Below, piece by piece: positions 38,656 through 50,000 of a stretch of 64,000 nt of DNA. The stretch's first letter is position 1. Each line of letters starts with the position of its first letter. The notes beneath the pieces are model-generated. The model made no database searches. It was given only the letters and a program-made list of their open reading frames with translations, and was not told the DNA's origin. A program made the translations under genes and the position numbers. This DNA is from Holacanthus passer. Taxonomy: Eukaryota > Chordata > Actinopteri > Pomacanthidae. The stretch spans positions 557,501-621,500 of the forward strand of contig JAFREQ010000077.1 of NCBI GenBank assembly GCA_025331565.1. The letters run 5' to 3'.

Positions 38656-39055
38656 CCACCAGGGGAGTCTGATATTCCTCTGCTCTGCTCCGGAGACGTT
38701 AGATCCGACACATGCTGGAGACCAACAGGAGAACAAAGGCGGGGTGTTGGTCTGCAGGTGGCGGTGAAAGGACAGCAGAGGTGGAGGAACAGGAGCCTGT
38801 GGTGAAGGTGTGCTGTCTCTTCTTCCTCCCCTCCTGGCCGGCAGCTGACGGCTCCTCCAAAGCGCACAGGGACACTGCGCGTCTCCGCCCGGCGCGCCGG
38901 AGCTCCTGTCAGCATCACACCCACCCGGCGAGGAATGTTAATGAGGAGGCGGAAAGAGCCGGAAAAAGCCGAGCTGCTGCAGCCACAGGAGGGCTCACAC
39001 ACATCCGGATACAAGGGGGAGGAAACTTCTCATCTCATCTCTTCTTTGTCTTGTA
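38633..39055 (-). promoter_or_regulatory. gria2: gria2 5' leader and probable core promoter (CpG-rich)
   Basis: The bases upstream of the start codon are the most GC- and CpG-rich of the window, with CTCCGCCCGGCGCGCCGG near 38882-38900 and no evident TATA box. This fits a neuronal CpG-type promoter with a long leader. The transcription start cannot be fixed from sequence. Two short upstream ORFs lie in the proximal leader (38699-38713 and 38620-38655). Confidence 0.6.
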
Positions 39056-40335
39056 GGTGACATGTTTTAAGATTAGTTGCGTTAAGATAAGAAATTGAAC
39101 ATTGCTGATTCATTCATTATATATGTGTGTGCGTATGATGATTATGTGATACTTTTTTTGGTCAATTATCAAGACCTTCATGTGGACTGACTTATCTTAT
39201 CATCCTCACCATCAGGGTGGTGTTAACTGACCCCTCCTTCCTAAACCACAAGAGTCCCCGAAGTCAGTACTCAATAAACAGATTTAAATGCAAGTAGATG
39301 CTCTTCACATTTTCTACTGTGTCTATTAGTAGATACATCTATTTTGTAAAGATTTTGCACATTTGCATTTGACTGATACAGAGTTTATCTGGGCTGCAAC
39401 AACAATTGTTTTATTGATTAATGTGCAGTTATTTTCCAGATTAATCATTCAGTCAATAGAAGGAATGAGCAAATGGAGATCAAAATTAATTTTCTGCCAA
39501 TTAACATATAGATTAACAGTTTCGGCTCTGAAGCTCATAATGAGTGATCAGGCAGATAAAGGTCGCCTAAGGTCACTTGAAGAGGTCAAATGGATTGTGA
39601 ACCCGATATGGCTCTCGCAGAGATCAGACTTATGACCTTAAAATAGGATGTAGGCGTCTTTAAAGAAGCTACCATTAGAGCAGCAGCTGTATATCATGAA
39701 AACACACCTCTGACATCTGTATTTAACATTTGAAGATAAGTCCAGAAGCATCATTTCAGCTACACTGAGGATTTACAGCACTTCTACAGTTTAATTCAGA
39801 ACAGAGATTTTCAGATGTAATCTTTCTTCCTGAATGCACAATGAAACACGACTGAAGATATTTGCAACCTTAAGTGTTGACAAAATACAAGACAAGCAGC
39901 AATTTTGCAAAAAAATATATTAAATAGTCAATTTGAATTGAGACCTTCAGATGTTTTTCACTCGCTTGAAAAACAAGTCTCCTCTAAAGCACGTTAAAGG
40001 CCAACATTTCATACTGAGAAAACTCATCAAGTGCATCAGCTGGAGGCCATCACTCATGCCCTCCAGGAATAGCCATCAAATGAATCTCCTCTTTAACTTT
40101 GATCTAGTGCTTATTTCCACCCTCTGCATACAAATCCAATGCAAACCTACGGCTGGCTGCAAATGCCATCTTGAACAGGGTTAAATGGAGGAGAGCTGCC
40201 TCACGACCAACAGGAAATAAATGGCACGCCTGTCCCCTGGTTTCATGATATGCATATCTCAGGCTGCACAGACAGATGTATATTAATCACTGGACAGAGT
40301 GAGATAGCAAACTAATGAGGCTCAGAGCGAGCGAG

Positions 40336-40362
40336 AGCTGAGGAGCTGAGGAGCTGAGGAGC
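40336..40362 (+). repeat. Short GAGCTGAG tandem repeat
   Basis: Three to four copies of GAGCTGAG, immediately before the RE1-like site. Confidence 0.85.
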
Positions 40363-40377
40363 AACAGTGTGTCAGGG

Positions 40378-40398
40378 TTCAGCACCATGGACAGCACA
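40378..40398 (+). promoter_or_regulatory. RE1/NRSE-like site (REST binding), upstream of gria2
   Basis: The site has the left half TTCAGCACC, a two-base spacer and the right half GGACAGCAC. It matches the 21-base RE1 consensus at 18 positions by my count, and both half-sites that contact REST are kept. It lies 1.75 kb upstream of the gria2 start codon and 6.3 kb downstream of the glrb stop. Mammalian GRIA2 has a REST-responsive silencer near its promoter, so a role in keeping gria2 off in non-neuronal cells is likely. Occupancy is inferred. Confidence 0.75.
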
Positions 40399-40749
40399 GC
40401 ACACGTAACACTGGCTTCAGTACAAAGGTTTGTGTGACTCCACGAACAGACAAAGAGGTGGAGACCGAAAGGAAATGATCAGTTTATTATAACCTGGGTC
40501 TCTGTTGGAAATTACACTGTAGTTACCAACTGCTGAAGGATGAAGGATGACAAGGTTGCAAACACGTTGTGTCAGATTATCTAAACTACTTTTACTTGGA
40601 AATAAAACTGACTAAAAAGAAAGCGAGAGCAACTAAAATATCATGAATAATTCTTCTTCTTCATTGCACTGGAAAACAGTCTGTGTGCAAAACTATGGTG
40701 GATTTTGTAGGTTAGAATTGAACTACAAATTTTTCTTTGTAATCCTTTA

Positions 40750-40780
40750 GATAGATGGATGGATGGATGGATGGATAGAT
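40750..40780 (+). repeat. (GGAT)n microsatellite
   Basis: About five GGAT units flanked by GATA units, in the intergenic region. Confidence 0.93.
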
Positions 40781-40797
40781 TTATCTGGAATTTCCGA

Positions 40798-40866
40798 ATA
40801 ATAATAAAAAAAAATACTACTACTAATCGCACTATTACTATTACTACTACTAATGATAGTAATAAC
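40798..40866 (+). repeat. AT-rich (ACT/ATT)n low-complexity tract
   Basis: Repeated TACTAC and ATTACT units after an A-run in the intergenic region. Confidence 0.85.
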
Positions 40867-41585
40867 ATTTCTTTGTATAGCACTTAGCACTTAGTTTTAC
40901 TGTTTGCCTTAGTTTGATTAAGCTTCCTTAAAACTTATGTTACTGTTCGATTCATCTCACTGCTTGTATTCCTTAAACTTGATTTTAGCAAAGTCATCAC
41001 ATTATTAGATTTCAGCAATTAACTTGGTGGACACAATATTACTGTTAGCACTAGGAACATCGACCAAAACTACTTTAACTGGACGCCCAAACTTTTGCTT
41101 CCTGGTGCCGTTCTCACTGGAAATCCTCCTCATGGCAGAACAAATTCCACGTTGGCTGCATGTGTTTTGCAGACTCACATATGTCCATCTGTCTGACCTT
41201 GTCTGGAGGTTCTGCCATGCATGGATTCACTCTGCCGCTGCAAGATTGAAATGTAATTTCAGTTTGATTATCTTACAGCACATTCCGCAATGTACCGAAT
41301 GTGCAGCCCGCGAGATAATTTAACTGTCACAACGCTGAAGAGCATTCTGATGAGCAGCGAAATGAGAGCAACTCCTAATCAAATCATGAACCCGCTGCCT
41401 GTGTGAGTATATTTACCTTTGAGCCAATTTACACAAATAAACCACACGAGTGAGGTGGACATTTTTCACATGCTAATGAAAACAGTCCTGGAGAATCCAC
41501 CACATTGTGGCAAAAGTGACCTTTTGAGAAATGTTTAAACACTCGTACGTCCCAGAAATTCTGTGCCACTGCTTCCTCGAAAGCA

Positions 41586-41690
41586 TTTACATGTCTGGCA
41601 TTTAGTCGGCGCTCTTATCTAGACTGATTTACAACGGGCAGCATTTTAGTATCTCACTCAAGGCTCGAGACACCTGGCCTGTGATGGACA
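41586..41690 (+). repeat. V-SINE/HE1-like repeat fragment
   Basis: The stretch GGCATTTAGTCGGCGCTCTT, then ATCTAGACTGATTTACA and TCACTCAAGGCTCGA, resembles the fish repeat core TTTAGCAGACGCTTTTATCCAAAGCGACTTACA with its CACTCAAGGGT tail. Several mismatches show an old copy. The assignment to the V-SINE group is from memory of the motif. Confidence 0.6.
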
Positions 41691-42221
41691 AACTCCGGCT
41701 GTGGTTGATCTGACACATGACCTTTCAGGAACAGGATGCATATTTGCACACAGAAACAATGGATAAACGTTTCTGCGAGAAATCTCTGGAAGTCCTAGAA
41801 CCTGAAAGGAAGCCTGATTACTTTTGTCTCACTTGCATTGTTTTATTCCACATTTTGGAATGATCTTCCATGTTTAGACTGACCTTCAGAAATGGGTTTG
41901 TAGAGAATCTCAGGAGATTTGCTACCCTACATGTTTTTATCGAAAATAAACCAAAATGAGGTGAATACTCAATCGGCTTGGATGCAAGAAAACAGAAGCC
42001 AAAGAGACTTTACAACGTGAAGTATAAATGTGTTGGTTCACATATGTCTTATGAACTTGTTAGACTGGTTAGAAATTTTCAAAGACCATGTAGCTGTGAA
42101 TGAATTTTCTTTACTGTCTTCTCCCTTTTTCAGGAGGTTCCACACGGCTGGAGTCTGTCCTAACATGCACCAGACACTGAGATACTGTATTTCAGACACG
42201 TCCGCACTTAAACGCTGTGCT

Positions 42222-42239
42222 CACACACACACACACACA
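42222..42239 (+). repeat. Short (AC)n microsatellite
   Basis: Nine AC units in the intergenic region. Confidence 0.9.
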
Positions 42240-45200
42240 GGCACTCACATTCTTAAATACGTTTCCCATCCAGCTGAACTGTGTTTCTCTCATGAGGTGA
42301 CAAAGCGGCTGTGCTGCCCTCCAGATCCACGTGAGTCAATGGAAACATTATTTTTGAACCACCTCATGTCTTGTTAAAAAATCATCTCCCTGAAGACAAA
42401 TGGAGTCCAAATTAACGACTGGACAAAAGTAGGCAGGATATGAATTATATTCCTGGGAAATAATACACATAATGCATTAGTGATAAATAATTCTGCGTGC
42501 TCCTCTAATTTGATTTGTGCTGTGTATGTTTTGATCTATTACATAATTGCACAACAACATTTTTATTACCTCGGGCTAAAAAACTGATGCCAAGTGCACT
42601 ATGCTATTAAACAGCTGAGCACAAGAACACCCACAAACAAAATGCATTTTAGAGCAACACATTATGTCTCCTACAGCCAGAACAACCTCCTACAGCACAG
42701 ATCAACAGAGGGAGGACGAGGAACATCGGTAAAGCATGGACGTTCGCCATGTTAACAGGATGTTTTGAATAAAGAAGTATCCACACATTTGTAGCGTGAA
42801 AGGCAAGACTTTGGTGAATCGTGTTGTTGGTTTGCATTTGATCAGGACTTACAGGCCTCTGTGACTTACAGCCGCCTGCTGACATGACAGTGTCTCCGTT
42901 GCTGTTTGAGCATACAGTAAAGAGGCGATGTGAATACGTAACGAGGGCTTCGGACACTCAGAAGTTGCCAAGCCAAGCACATCCTGCCATTAGAACAGTT
43001 CTGGGGAGTTAAACCTGCAGGGATCAGTCCCAAGGTCAGGAAGAGTGCTGAGACTGGACACTTTGACTGCATCAGCTAACGTCAATAGCATTCAATCTGT
43101 ACCAATGTTGCACCGAGCTGCTTTTGTATTTCTCCTCTAAAATGCTGTTTCAGCCTCGGACCAGATGAGAGGATTGAAGCTAATAACCTTTTCAATCCTC
43201 ATGCAAGTTTTACCTTTGAAGGATGTCATTAGGGGAAAACATTCACGTTCACATGCTTGAGTTCTTTATTCCAAATTTTTAGGCTGATTCTCTGAAAATT
43301 GGACCAGTAATGGCTTCCTGTATTAGTTATGACTCATATTTGTTCGTTAAATAACATGAATCTAATCAGATGTGAGTTTGAAACATCAGCCAGCAGATTA
43401 TTTGTGCTCAAAGCAAATGTGAACAAGTGTTGTGTCGTTAAACAGCATTCAGGACGATATTCACTCATCACAGAGCGGAACAGTTTCCAGCTGTCTGCGC
43501 TTCTGTATTTCATCTATTACGTCTATTTTTATTTTCCTCGTCCTCTTACTAATGATGCATCCCTCTGAACCCCTGTGCTGCTTGATGGTTTTCATGTTTC
43601 CAGCCGAGCGCTCGTTGTTCTATGACCCTGTGGTCGTAAACACCCATTAAAAATATCTGTTTCAAAAAATAAAAACAGATAAAAAATTGTTTCAGTTCTT
43701 GGAAATTTATTAAGAATTGAAGACATAACTTTTTAATTTGAGAGGCGGACGTCGTCTTTTGTTGTTCCATTTTCCTTCTCTCAGCTCTTACCATCATCCC
43801 GCCTCCATTTCCTCCACTATCACACTTTTCAGACCTGATGTTCCCCCTCACCGTTTCATCCCCGTCTCTCTTCACTCTATCTTTTCTCTGTTTTGGGCAG
43901 AACTAACTGTAATGACGGGAGCCACAGTCATGGCTGTTTTATAGATTGGTTCGGTCTGGCTGGAACCAAACTTCTCGCCACCTTGACCCCTGACAGGAAA
44001 TGACATCCTCCACACTTTCTAGACTTCCACATTTCGAGCTCTGCCAAAAGTCATCCGCCGCCAAACATCCGCCGCGGCTGGGACGGGGGTGGAAAATTGC
44101 GGCTGACCTTAAATCCACTGTGGCATTTGGAAAATAGTCTATTATGACTGAAGCTTCAGATAAAAGCGTGAAAATTCCCTCATGACGTACAAATACGACA
44201 GTGAGCAAACAAACAATCATGCACAGATTGTAAAAGTCACTGGACTGTAGGTAATGATGGTGGGTGTGATGAGGCTTAACACTAATAATCAGTTTTAAAA
44301 AAGCCCTTAATTTGATTCTATGATACGAACATTTGTTAGACAATAATTAAAAACACTGTGCAAAAATGCTTTTTTTAGAATAGAAAAATCAATGTTTACT
44401 CTATCTTTGAGGCTCGAATAAGGTTGTAAAAGCACAACCCTGATGTGTGAAAGCCTTGTTCACAGTAAACGAGCTTCCAATAAGCCCCGTGGCCTCTCCT
44501 CCCCCACCGTTCCTCCGCTAATCATTGCCTGACTGTCGTGGTGGTTTTGTCTTGGTGGCCTGGGTGGCAGCCTGGTGAGAGGTCATGTTGGATTAGAAAG
44601 CACCCTGTGTGATATAGGTTACTGCGCTGAGCTGCTGGCGGGGGTGCGGGGGTGGAGCGTTGCACCGACACACAAAGACACACATGAGTCACACCAGTGA
44701 TAAGGGCTGTGTTTGATAGATCTACTGTCCTGATGCTGTGGATTGTTTCCTTGCATCGTTTGTGATCTATTAGCTGAGGCATTTTTTCGTTTGTTGCAGC
44801 CTCAGATAAAAACCAGGAATGTAAAGTCTTAAACACATTTCAAGAAGATGTTAAACACGGCTTCACGTCTTCATGGCCTCATGTGTCACCACCGAAAATG
44901 TCTTATAATTCTATATTTATCTATATGCATATGTGCATATACATGTTTTTTAGCATGAAGCTGAAATGGCTCATTTTGCCTTCCCTTGTGTCACACACAC
45001 ACATCCTGCTACTACATCTGTTTTTTTTCCTCCCAGGAGAGCATTTCATCTCCTCATTACATTAAACAAATATAGATGTGACCATTGGAGGGCACTGCAA
45101 TGCAGAATCACTCTCATTTGAGATTCAGTCCGAGCCCAGTGAGCCCTGATATAGGCCAAGATTAACCACAAACAAATGCATTTTTCATTAATCTGTGGAG

Positions 45201-45886
45201 ACATATGCTTCTCTTGATGACTCATGTTTGATCTGTAGTTTTAAAGCCTTTCTTCAATTTCACTCCCATTCTGCGTCTCAGGCAGGTGTTTGTAGTGACA
45301 GACACTTTTTTTTTCCTATGTCTGTAACCATGGCAGCCACAGAGAGGAGGAAAAAAGTCTTGTTTTCAGATTTTGTTTGAACCAAAATGGGAAAAAAAAA
45401 AAAAAAGAACCCAGCAAGGACAATTTCGTTCTCCTTTCTGTGAGCGATCCCGGGGCCAATTTGCCTCAAACTTCATTAATATGACCCTGTTGTTGTGACA
45501 TGAGGTCAGCATGTATCTTGCTTCGTTAAGCCAGAGACAGATTTCATATGAGGAGCCTCGCAATGATAGTCAGGGGTCATTTTCCAAGCAGGTTTGCATG
45601 AATAATAGATGGCCAGTTTGGCAGATTAGGAGAGGTCAGGCCTCGGTGAGGGAAGCAGATGTGTTGTTGTGCAGGATGCATGTCGGCAGAGCAAAGGGAG
45701 GATGCAGAAGATACTTTTTCAATCTATAAGTCCAGGATCAAACATACAGATGTGTGATAAAACTGCAGAGTCTGAATCACAGGAGAAGTGAAACATTACA
45801 GCACACACACACAAAAAACATACAGCGGTTTAAGAATTCAATGTGTTCATCTTTAATAACAACAAATGGTGAAAAGTCATTTAATA

Positions 45887-45903
45887 ATTTTTTTTTTTTT
45901 TTT
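45887..45903 (+). repeat. Poly-T run
   Basis: Run of T, equal to poly-A on the minus strand, about 0.8 kb beyond the glrb stop codon. Confidence 0.85.
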
Positions 45904-45990
45904 CCTTTTAAACTTTGCTTGTAAATTTCACAAACACGCGGTCACGGCTCACCGGTGACCCATTTACACACGCTACAGGTGGGAGATGTC

Positions 45991-46120
45991 GAACGTTACA
46001 TCGGTCGAAGGAGTGGCAGTGTCACATGACCATCTGGACAGGAGCAGAGTGTCTCAAACATTACATTGGTTGGAAGAGTGGCAGTGTCACATGACCATCT
46101 GGACGGGAACATGGTGGTTC
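45991..46120. repeat. 65-bp tandem duplication
   Basis: Two adjacent copies, 45991-46055 and 46056-46120, share 27 identical bases around GTGGCAGTGTCACATGACC and are similar elsewhere (for example ACATCGGTCGAAG against ACATTGGTTGGAAG). It lies downstream of glrb. The copies have diverged, so the duplication is not recent. Confidence 0.88.
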
Positions 46121-46603
46121 ACATATCCACTAATCTTTTCAAGAGCAAATCATAGGAATAATAAAATTTAATAAATACTTTATATTTGAATATTTAGCGT
46201 TTATGTTCATATACATGCATTTTTTTTAACATGCAAGGTAATTACAATGTTACACTTTGCATTGAAGCTTAAATAAAAATGCTTTAACCCATTAAACTCA
46301 GGGGGGCAGACTCCCACTTAGCAAAGGCGAAAAAAAATCAAATAGCTATTTACAAATGCTCTTTCATAGATCTGTGCATCGTCTGCTCGGTCGTCACCCA
46401 ATCTTTGTGGATTTGCTTACACACCATTCAACACAACAGTTACCTATAGCTGCAATCCTGTATTAACCTCTACCATTATCAATAAATAAAGTTTTTCAAT
46501 ACAAGATGCTATAATATCCATTTCAAGTAAATAAAAATTTAGATATAATAATTTTAATACACAAAATGATTCTTATGTGAAGATAAATGTAATAATAATA
46601 TGT

Positions 46604-46609
46604 TTTATT
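46604..46609 (-). terminator. glrb: Candidate glrb polyadenylation signal
   Basis: AATAAA on the minus strand, 107 bases after the glrb stop codon. It is the only canonical hexamer I noticed nearby. Use of this site is inferred, and a longer 3' UTR is possible. Confidence 0.4.
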
Positions 46610-46715
46610 TTCTTCTCAGCAATCTCTTTGGAATCAAACTTGAATGTAATCAGATCAATAAAGAACTCATGGAAGTGATTTGAGGGGTTAATAATACAAT
46701 ATAATTTCATGATAA

Positions 46716-47012
46716 TCACAAGTATATGGACCAGTAAATCACATTGAAGAAGAGGAAGGAGAAAGGGAAGAGGGCTCGGGCGTACAGGTCGATCCTTTTG
46801 GCAGCAGAGGGGATGACTGGTTTCGGGGGCGGAGGTTTCTTGTTGTTCTTGGACTGGGATTTGCCGGCACCAGCGCCGGTATCGATCGGCTTCCCGTAGC
46901 AGTCAAAGTTCGACAGCTCAAAGTCCCGCGGGAGCGAGCCCACGATGCTGAAGTCGTTGGTCCGCAGGTCAGATTTGGAGGTGCACACCTTCTTGCAGCG
47001 GGTCTCTGCCAC
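46716..47012 (-). CDS. glrb: glrb last coding exon: gephyrin motif, M4 and stop
   Basis: The 297-bp exon encodes 98 codons and the stop: VAETRCKKVCTSKSDLRTND, then FSIVGSLPRDF (46952-46920), a Pro/Lys stretch KNNKKPPPPKPVIPSAAKR, and M4 (RALFPFSFLFFNVIYWSIYL). The FSIVGSLPRDF segment is the known gephyrin-binding core of GlyRβ and is unchanged. The acceptor is CGCCCAG. Confidence 0.97.
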   Translation of the reverse strand: MAETRCKKVCTSKSDLRTNDFSIVGSLPRDFELSNFDCYGKPIDTGAGAGKSQSKNNKKPPPPKPVIPSAAKRIDLYARALFPFSFLFFNVIYWSIYL

Positions 47013-50000
47013 CTGGGCGCGAGGGAGCGACAGGAGGGAAAAGAGGATTGATTGTTAAATCATGCAGCTTTTCATTCTCAAATGCATTTATCTGTCAGAA
47101 GCACAAACCGAGATGAGATTAGGCTAACAGTCTGGAAGCGCTGCCGGCAGCCCCGGAGGCAGTGGAACCACAGCAAAGTGGTTTAAAACTGAGCAGCAGA
47201 CTAGGATTACTGTGCACAGAGACGTGCACTCTGACTGTGGCACTAAGATTATTACATACAGCAGAATAAATAGGTTTTAAGAAACATGTTGATCAAATGA
47301 AGTGGTCCTTAACCCAGTGCACATACCAGACTGTTCCCTCGGCCTTTGCTGGATCATCTGTTGTGCTCAGTGACTTTAGCATTCTCACCCTTGTTTACGA
47401 CACCTGCCTGATCCTTGTTCTGTCTTGTTTGCCTTCACTAATTTACTACCTGTTACCAACCTCCGTTCCAAAATCTGACCGAGTAAACATCTCGAGTTCT
47501 GCTTTTGATTCTGCACATCTGGTACTGTGCAGTTAGTCGTAACGCCACAAAGACTTAACATCTTCATTATGAGTGTGCATATTCAATTCATTCATTCTAT
47601 AAACATTGCGCAATGCAAAAAATCTATATCTGCTGAAGATCTTTTTACTGGTCAAACACCACTGTCCAGCATCTCAGAAGACAACAGAAATGCTGGCATC
47701 CATTTCTGGAATTCACATCATGTGCATTTACTTTTGTCCCCTCTCTCTACCTGTCTGTCTCTCCTGCAGGTATATCGTTGTATCCATCTACTGTGTGTGT
47801 ACTGTATGTATGTAGGTACTGGATGGAGAGATGCATCCATACATCGATAGATCTGTACATTTACCACAAGAGACGACACAGACAACCACAATGATTTGCT
47901 ATTAATCAGTTTTTCAATCTGTCAAATGGGAAGGAGTTTGAGAGTTGGCCTCATTTGAGATGGACTGTAAAAAAAACAAACTACCGTGTAAACAACTTAT
48001 ATTGTTAGTTTCTCTGACAAGACAGCTCCAAGAACTATCTATTACAACGCTAAACATAGCCCAGCTTGTCCTTGGTTGTGGACCAAACAGCACAAATCAT
48101 TACGTAGAAACATTCCTGACTCCACAGTCACACATTGGCAAAAGACAAGTGAATACTCCGATTTCTCTTACTACAGCTTGACACAAAAAAAGTGTGTAAA
48201 ACAGTAGAGATGATGTCTCTTAGACGTCATATCCACGCTGCCAGCAGGTTTCATCTCAACTGTGAGAAACATTTAAATGAGGAATGTTGGACTCGATTTG
48301 AAAACACAGCAAAGGAGCTGTTTGATCCTGAAACTTGGACAGAACTCGCGCTGATACAACAGAACTACTGTTATTTTAAGAGAAAAAAAATGAAAGATCT
48401 TTGGAGCCAAAATTAGATTTACTTTGTGCTCGACCGTGTTGCCTAATATGGTTCTTCTCTCATCTGGGGTCTTTCTGCAACCTCTATCACGTCGGACAAC
48501 CGGCTCTTATAAGAATCAGCAAAAGGATATAATTTAATGTCATCCAAAAAAATCCCTTTCATCCACTTCCCTGAAGGCCTGCGGGGTGAACAGGATCTAA
48601 TCAGACTATGGATGCTTACTCACTGAAGTCATTAAGCTCATTAAAGCTTCATTATTTTGATTTGGTTTTGACAAGAAAACTCATTAAACCTCAATGGAAT
48701 AATGTAATCCTCTCAAACCAAATGTGGTCCGGACAAACGCAGAGCTAGAGGTAAATTAATTTCAATTAGCCGTACAATTGGAAGAGCGGTCCAACACGCT
48801 GCATGCCTGATGTGCATGTGAGTGTCTGACTTGAGTCCTGACTGATCTGTGTTTACAGTCTGTGTCTTTCAGAGACAATGCCAGTTTTTAATGACTGGAT
48901 GTACGTGTTTTGCATTTAGATTCGATTTCTCTGCCTGAGGACGTTGGATGTGGAATATGCATTTTGTTATTGCATTATGTGTTACTGTAGGTGGGAGGTG
49001 ACATAGACTCATATACAAACACAAGCTGCACACTAACACAAAGCACCATCATTGAAATGTTGTGGTGATTTACGACAGCATCAGCACCCGAGGGGACGTC
49101 TTTTATATTGTGATTATGGATATGAAAGCAATACATTACATGTTTAAATCATATATGGGATGTAAGTTCCCACGAGGAAAAATGCAGCTGAAGCCGAATC
49201 AGAATTATACGCAGGAATCTCAGGATTGATTTCACATTACAGAGGTCGGTCGACTAGCCCCTGGACCCCAAGCTGTTTTCGCTTGATTTTATGTTGATGT
49301 CATTGAAAGTTGTTTTTTTTCTTGTATGGAAAACGTTTTTCAACACAAAGTGTATATTTGTGTATGAATAGATAAAGGTAAATGAAAAAAGGTCAAGAAC
49401 CACATTAAAGGACCTTCTGTGCCTTAGTTATTTCAAAAAATATGTATTGATAATATGAAATAAAAACAGTTTTTCCTTTGGACATTTTAAATTTTGGCAC
49501 CACAGTTACCATCATCGTATTTTGGATGCTCTTAACATGAAGTATAATATTGCCATGAAGTCAGTGGATTAGCTGCTGGCTTCACCTGAGCCCCAGCGTT
49601 TGCTTGCTGAACCGAGCCATGCTGTGTTCGCTTAGTTTGAAGTGTAAGCCCTGTAAAGGTGGAGACAACGATCAGCAGGACGACTCTTCATGAAGGAAAA
49701 ATAATCTAAATTGGTGTTTTTGAAGATGATTTTGTGACATTTTCCTTTTTTTTAAATAGTGTAGATACAGACAGGAAACAAGGGAGGCCTGAGAAATGTA
49801 TGATATTTAACTAAGGTCCTCAGACAGAATCGAACCCGGGCCGTTCCAATTATATGGTTTGCATGTTAACCAATAGGCCGACAGAAACCCTAAAAAAGTC
49901 AAAAGATCTCTGGACTTACTCTCAGTGGCCATCACTGGAAAGACTAGAATCTGCTGATTTCAGGAGGATACGTGTGATGTCTGGTTCGAGTAAGGATATA

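Larger units (their letters stand above)
39056..46600. other. Intergenic region between gria2 and glrb
   Basis: About 7.5 kb between the gria2 leader and the glrb 3' end. It holds an RE1-like site, small tandem repeats, a GGAT microsatellite, a V-SINE-like fragment and a 65-bp tandem duplication. No third gene was recognised on either strand. Confidence 0.8.

Noticed and set aside
38756..38780. Second REST-like half-site (GGACAGC) in the leader
   Set aside because: The partner half-site TTCAGCACC is missing, so it does not make a usable RE1.
38523..39014. 163-codon minus-strand open frame across the leader
   Set aside because: It reads exon 1 in the wrong frame through CpG-rich leader sequence. 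The frame beginning at 38632 matches the GluA2 signal peptide and splices correctly.
49828..49885. Possible tRNA gene
   Set aside because: Boxes A and B are present, but there is no proper acceptor or anticodon stem, and an SINE-like body and tail follow.
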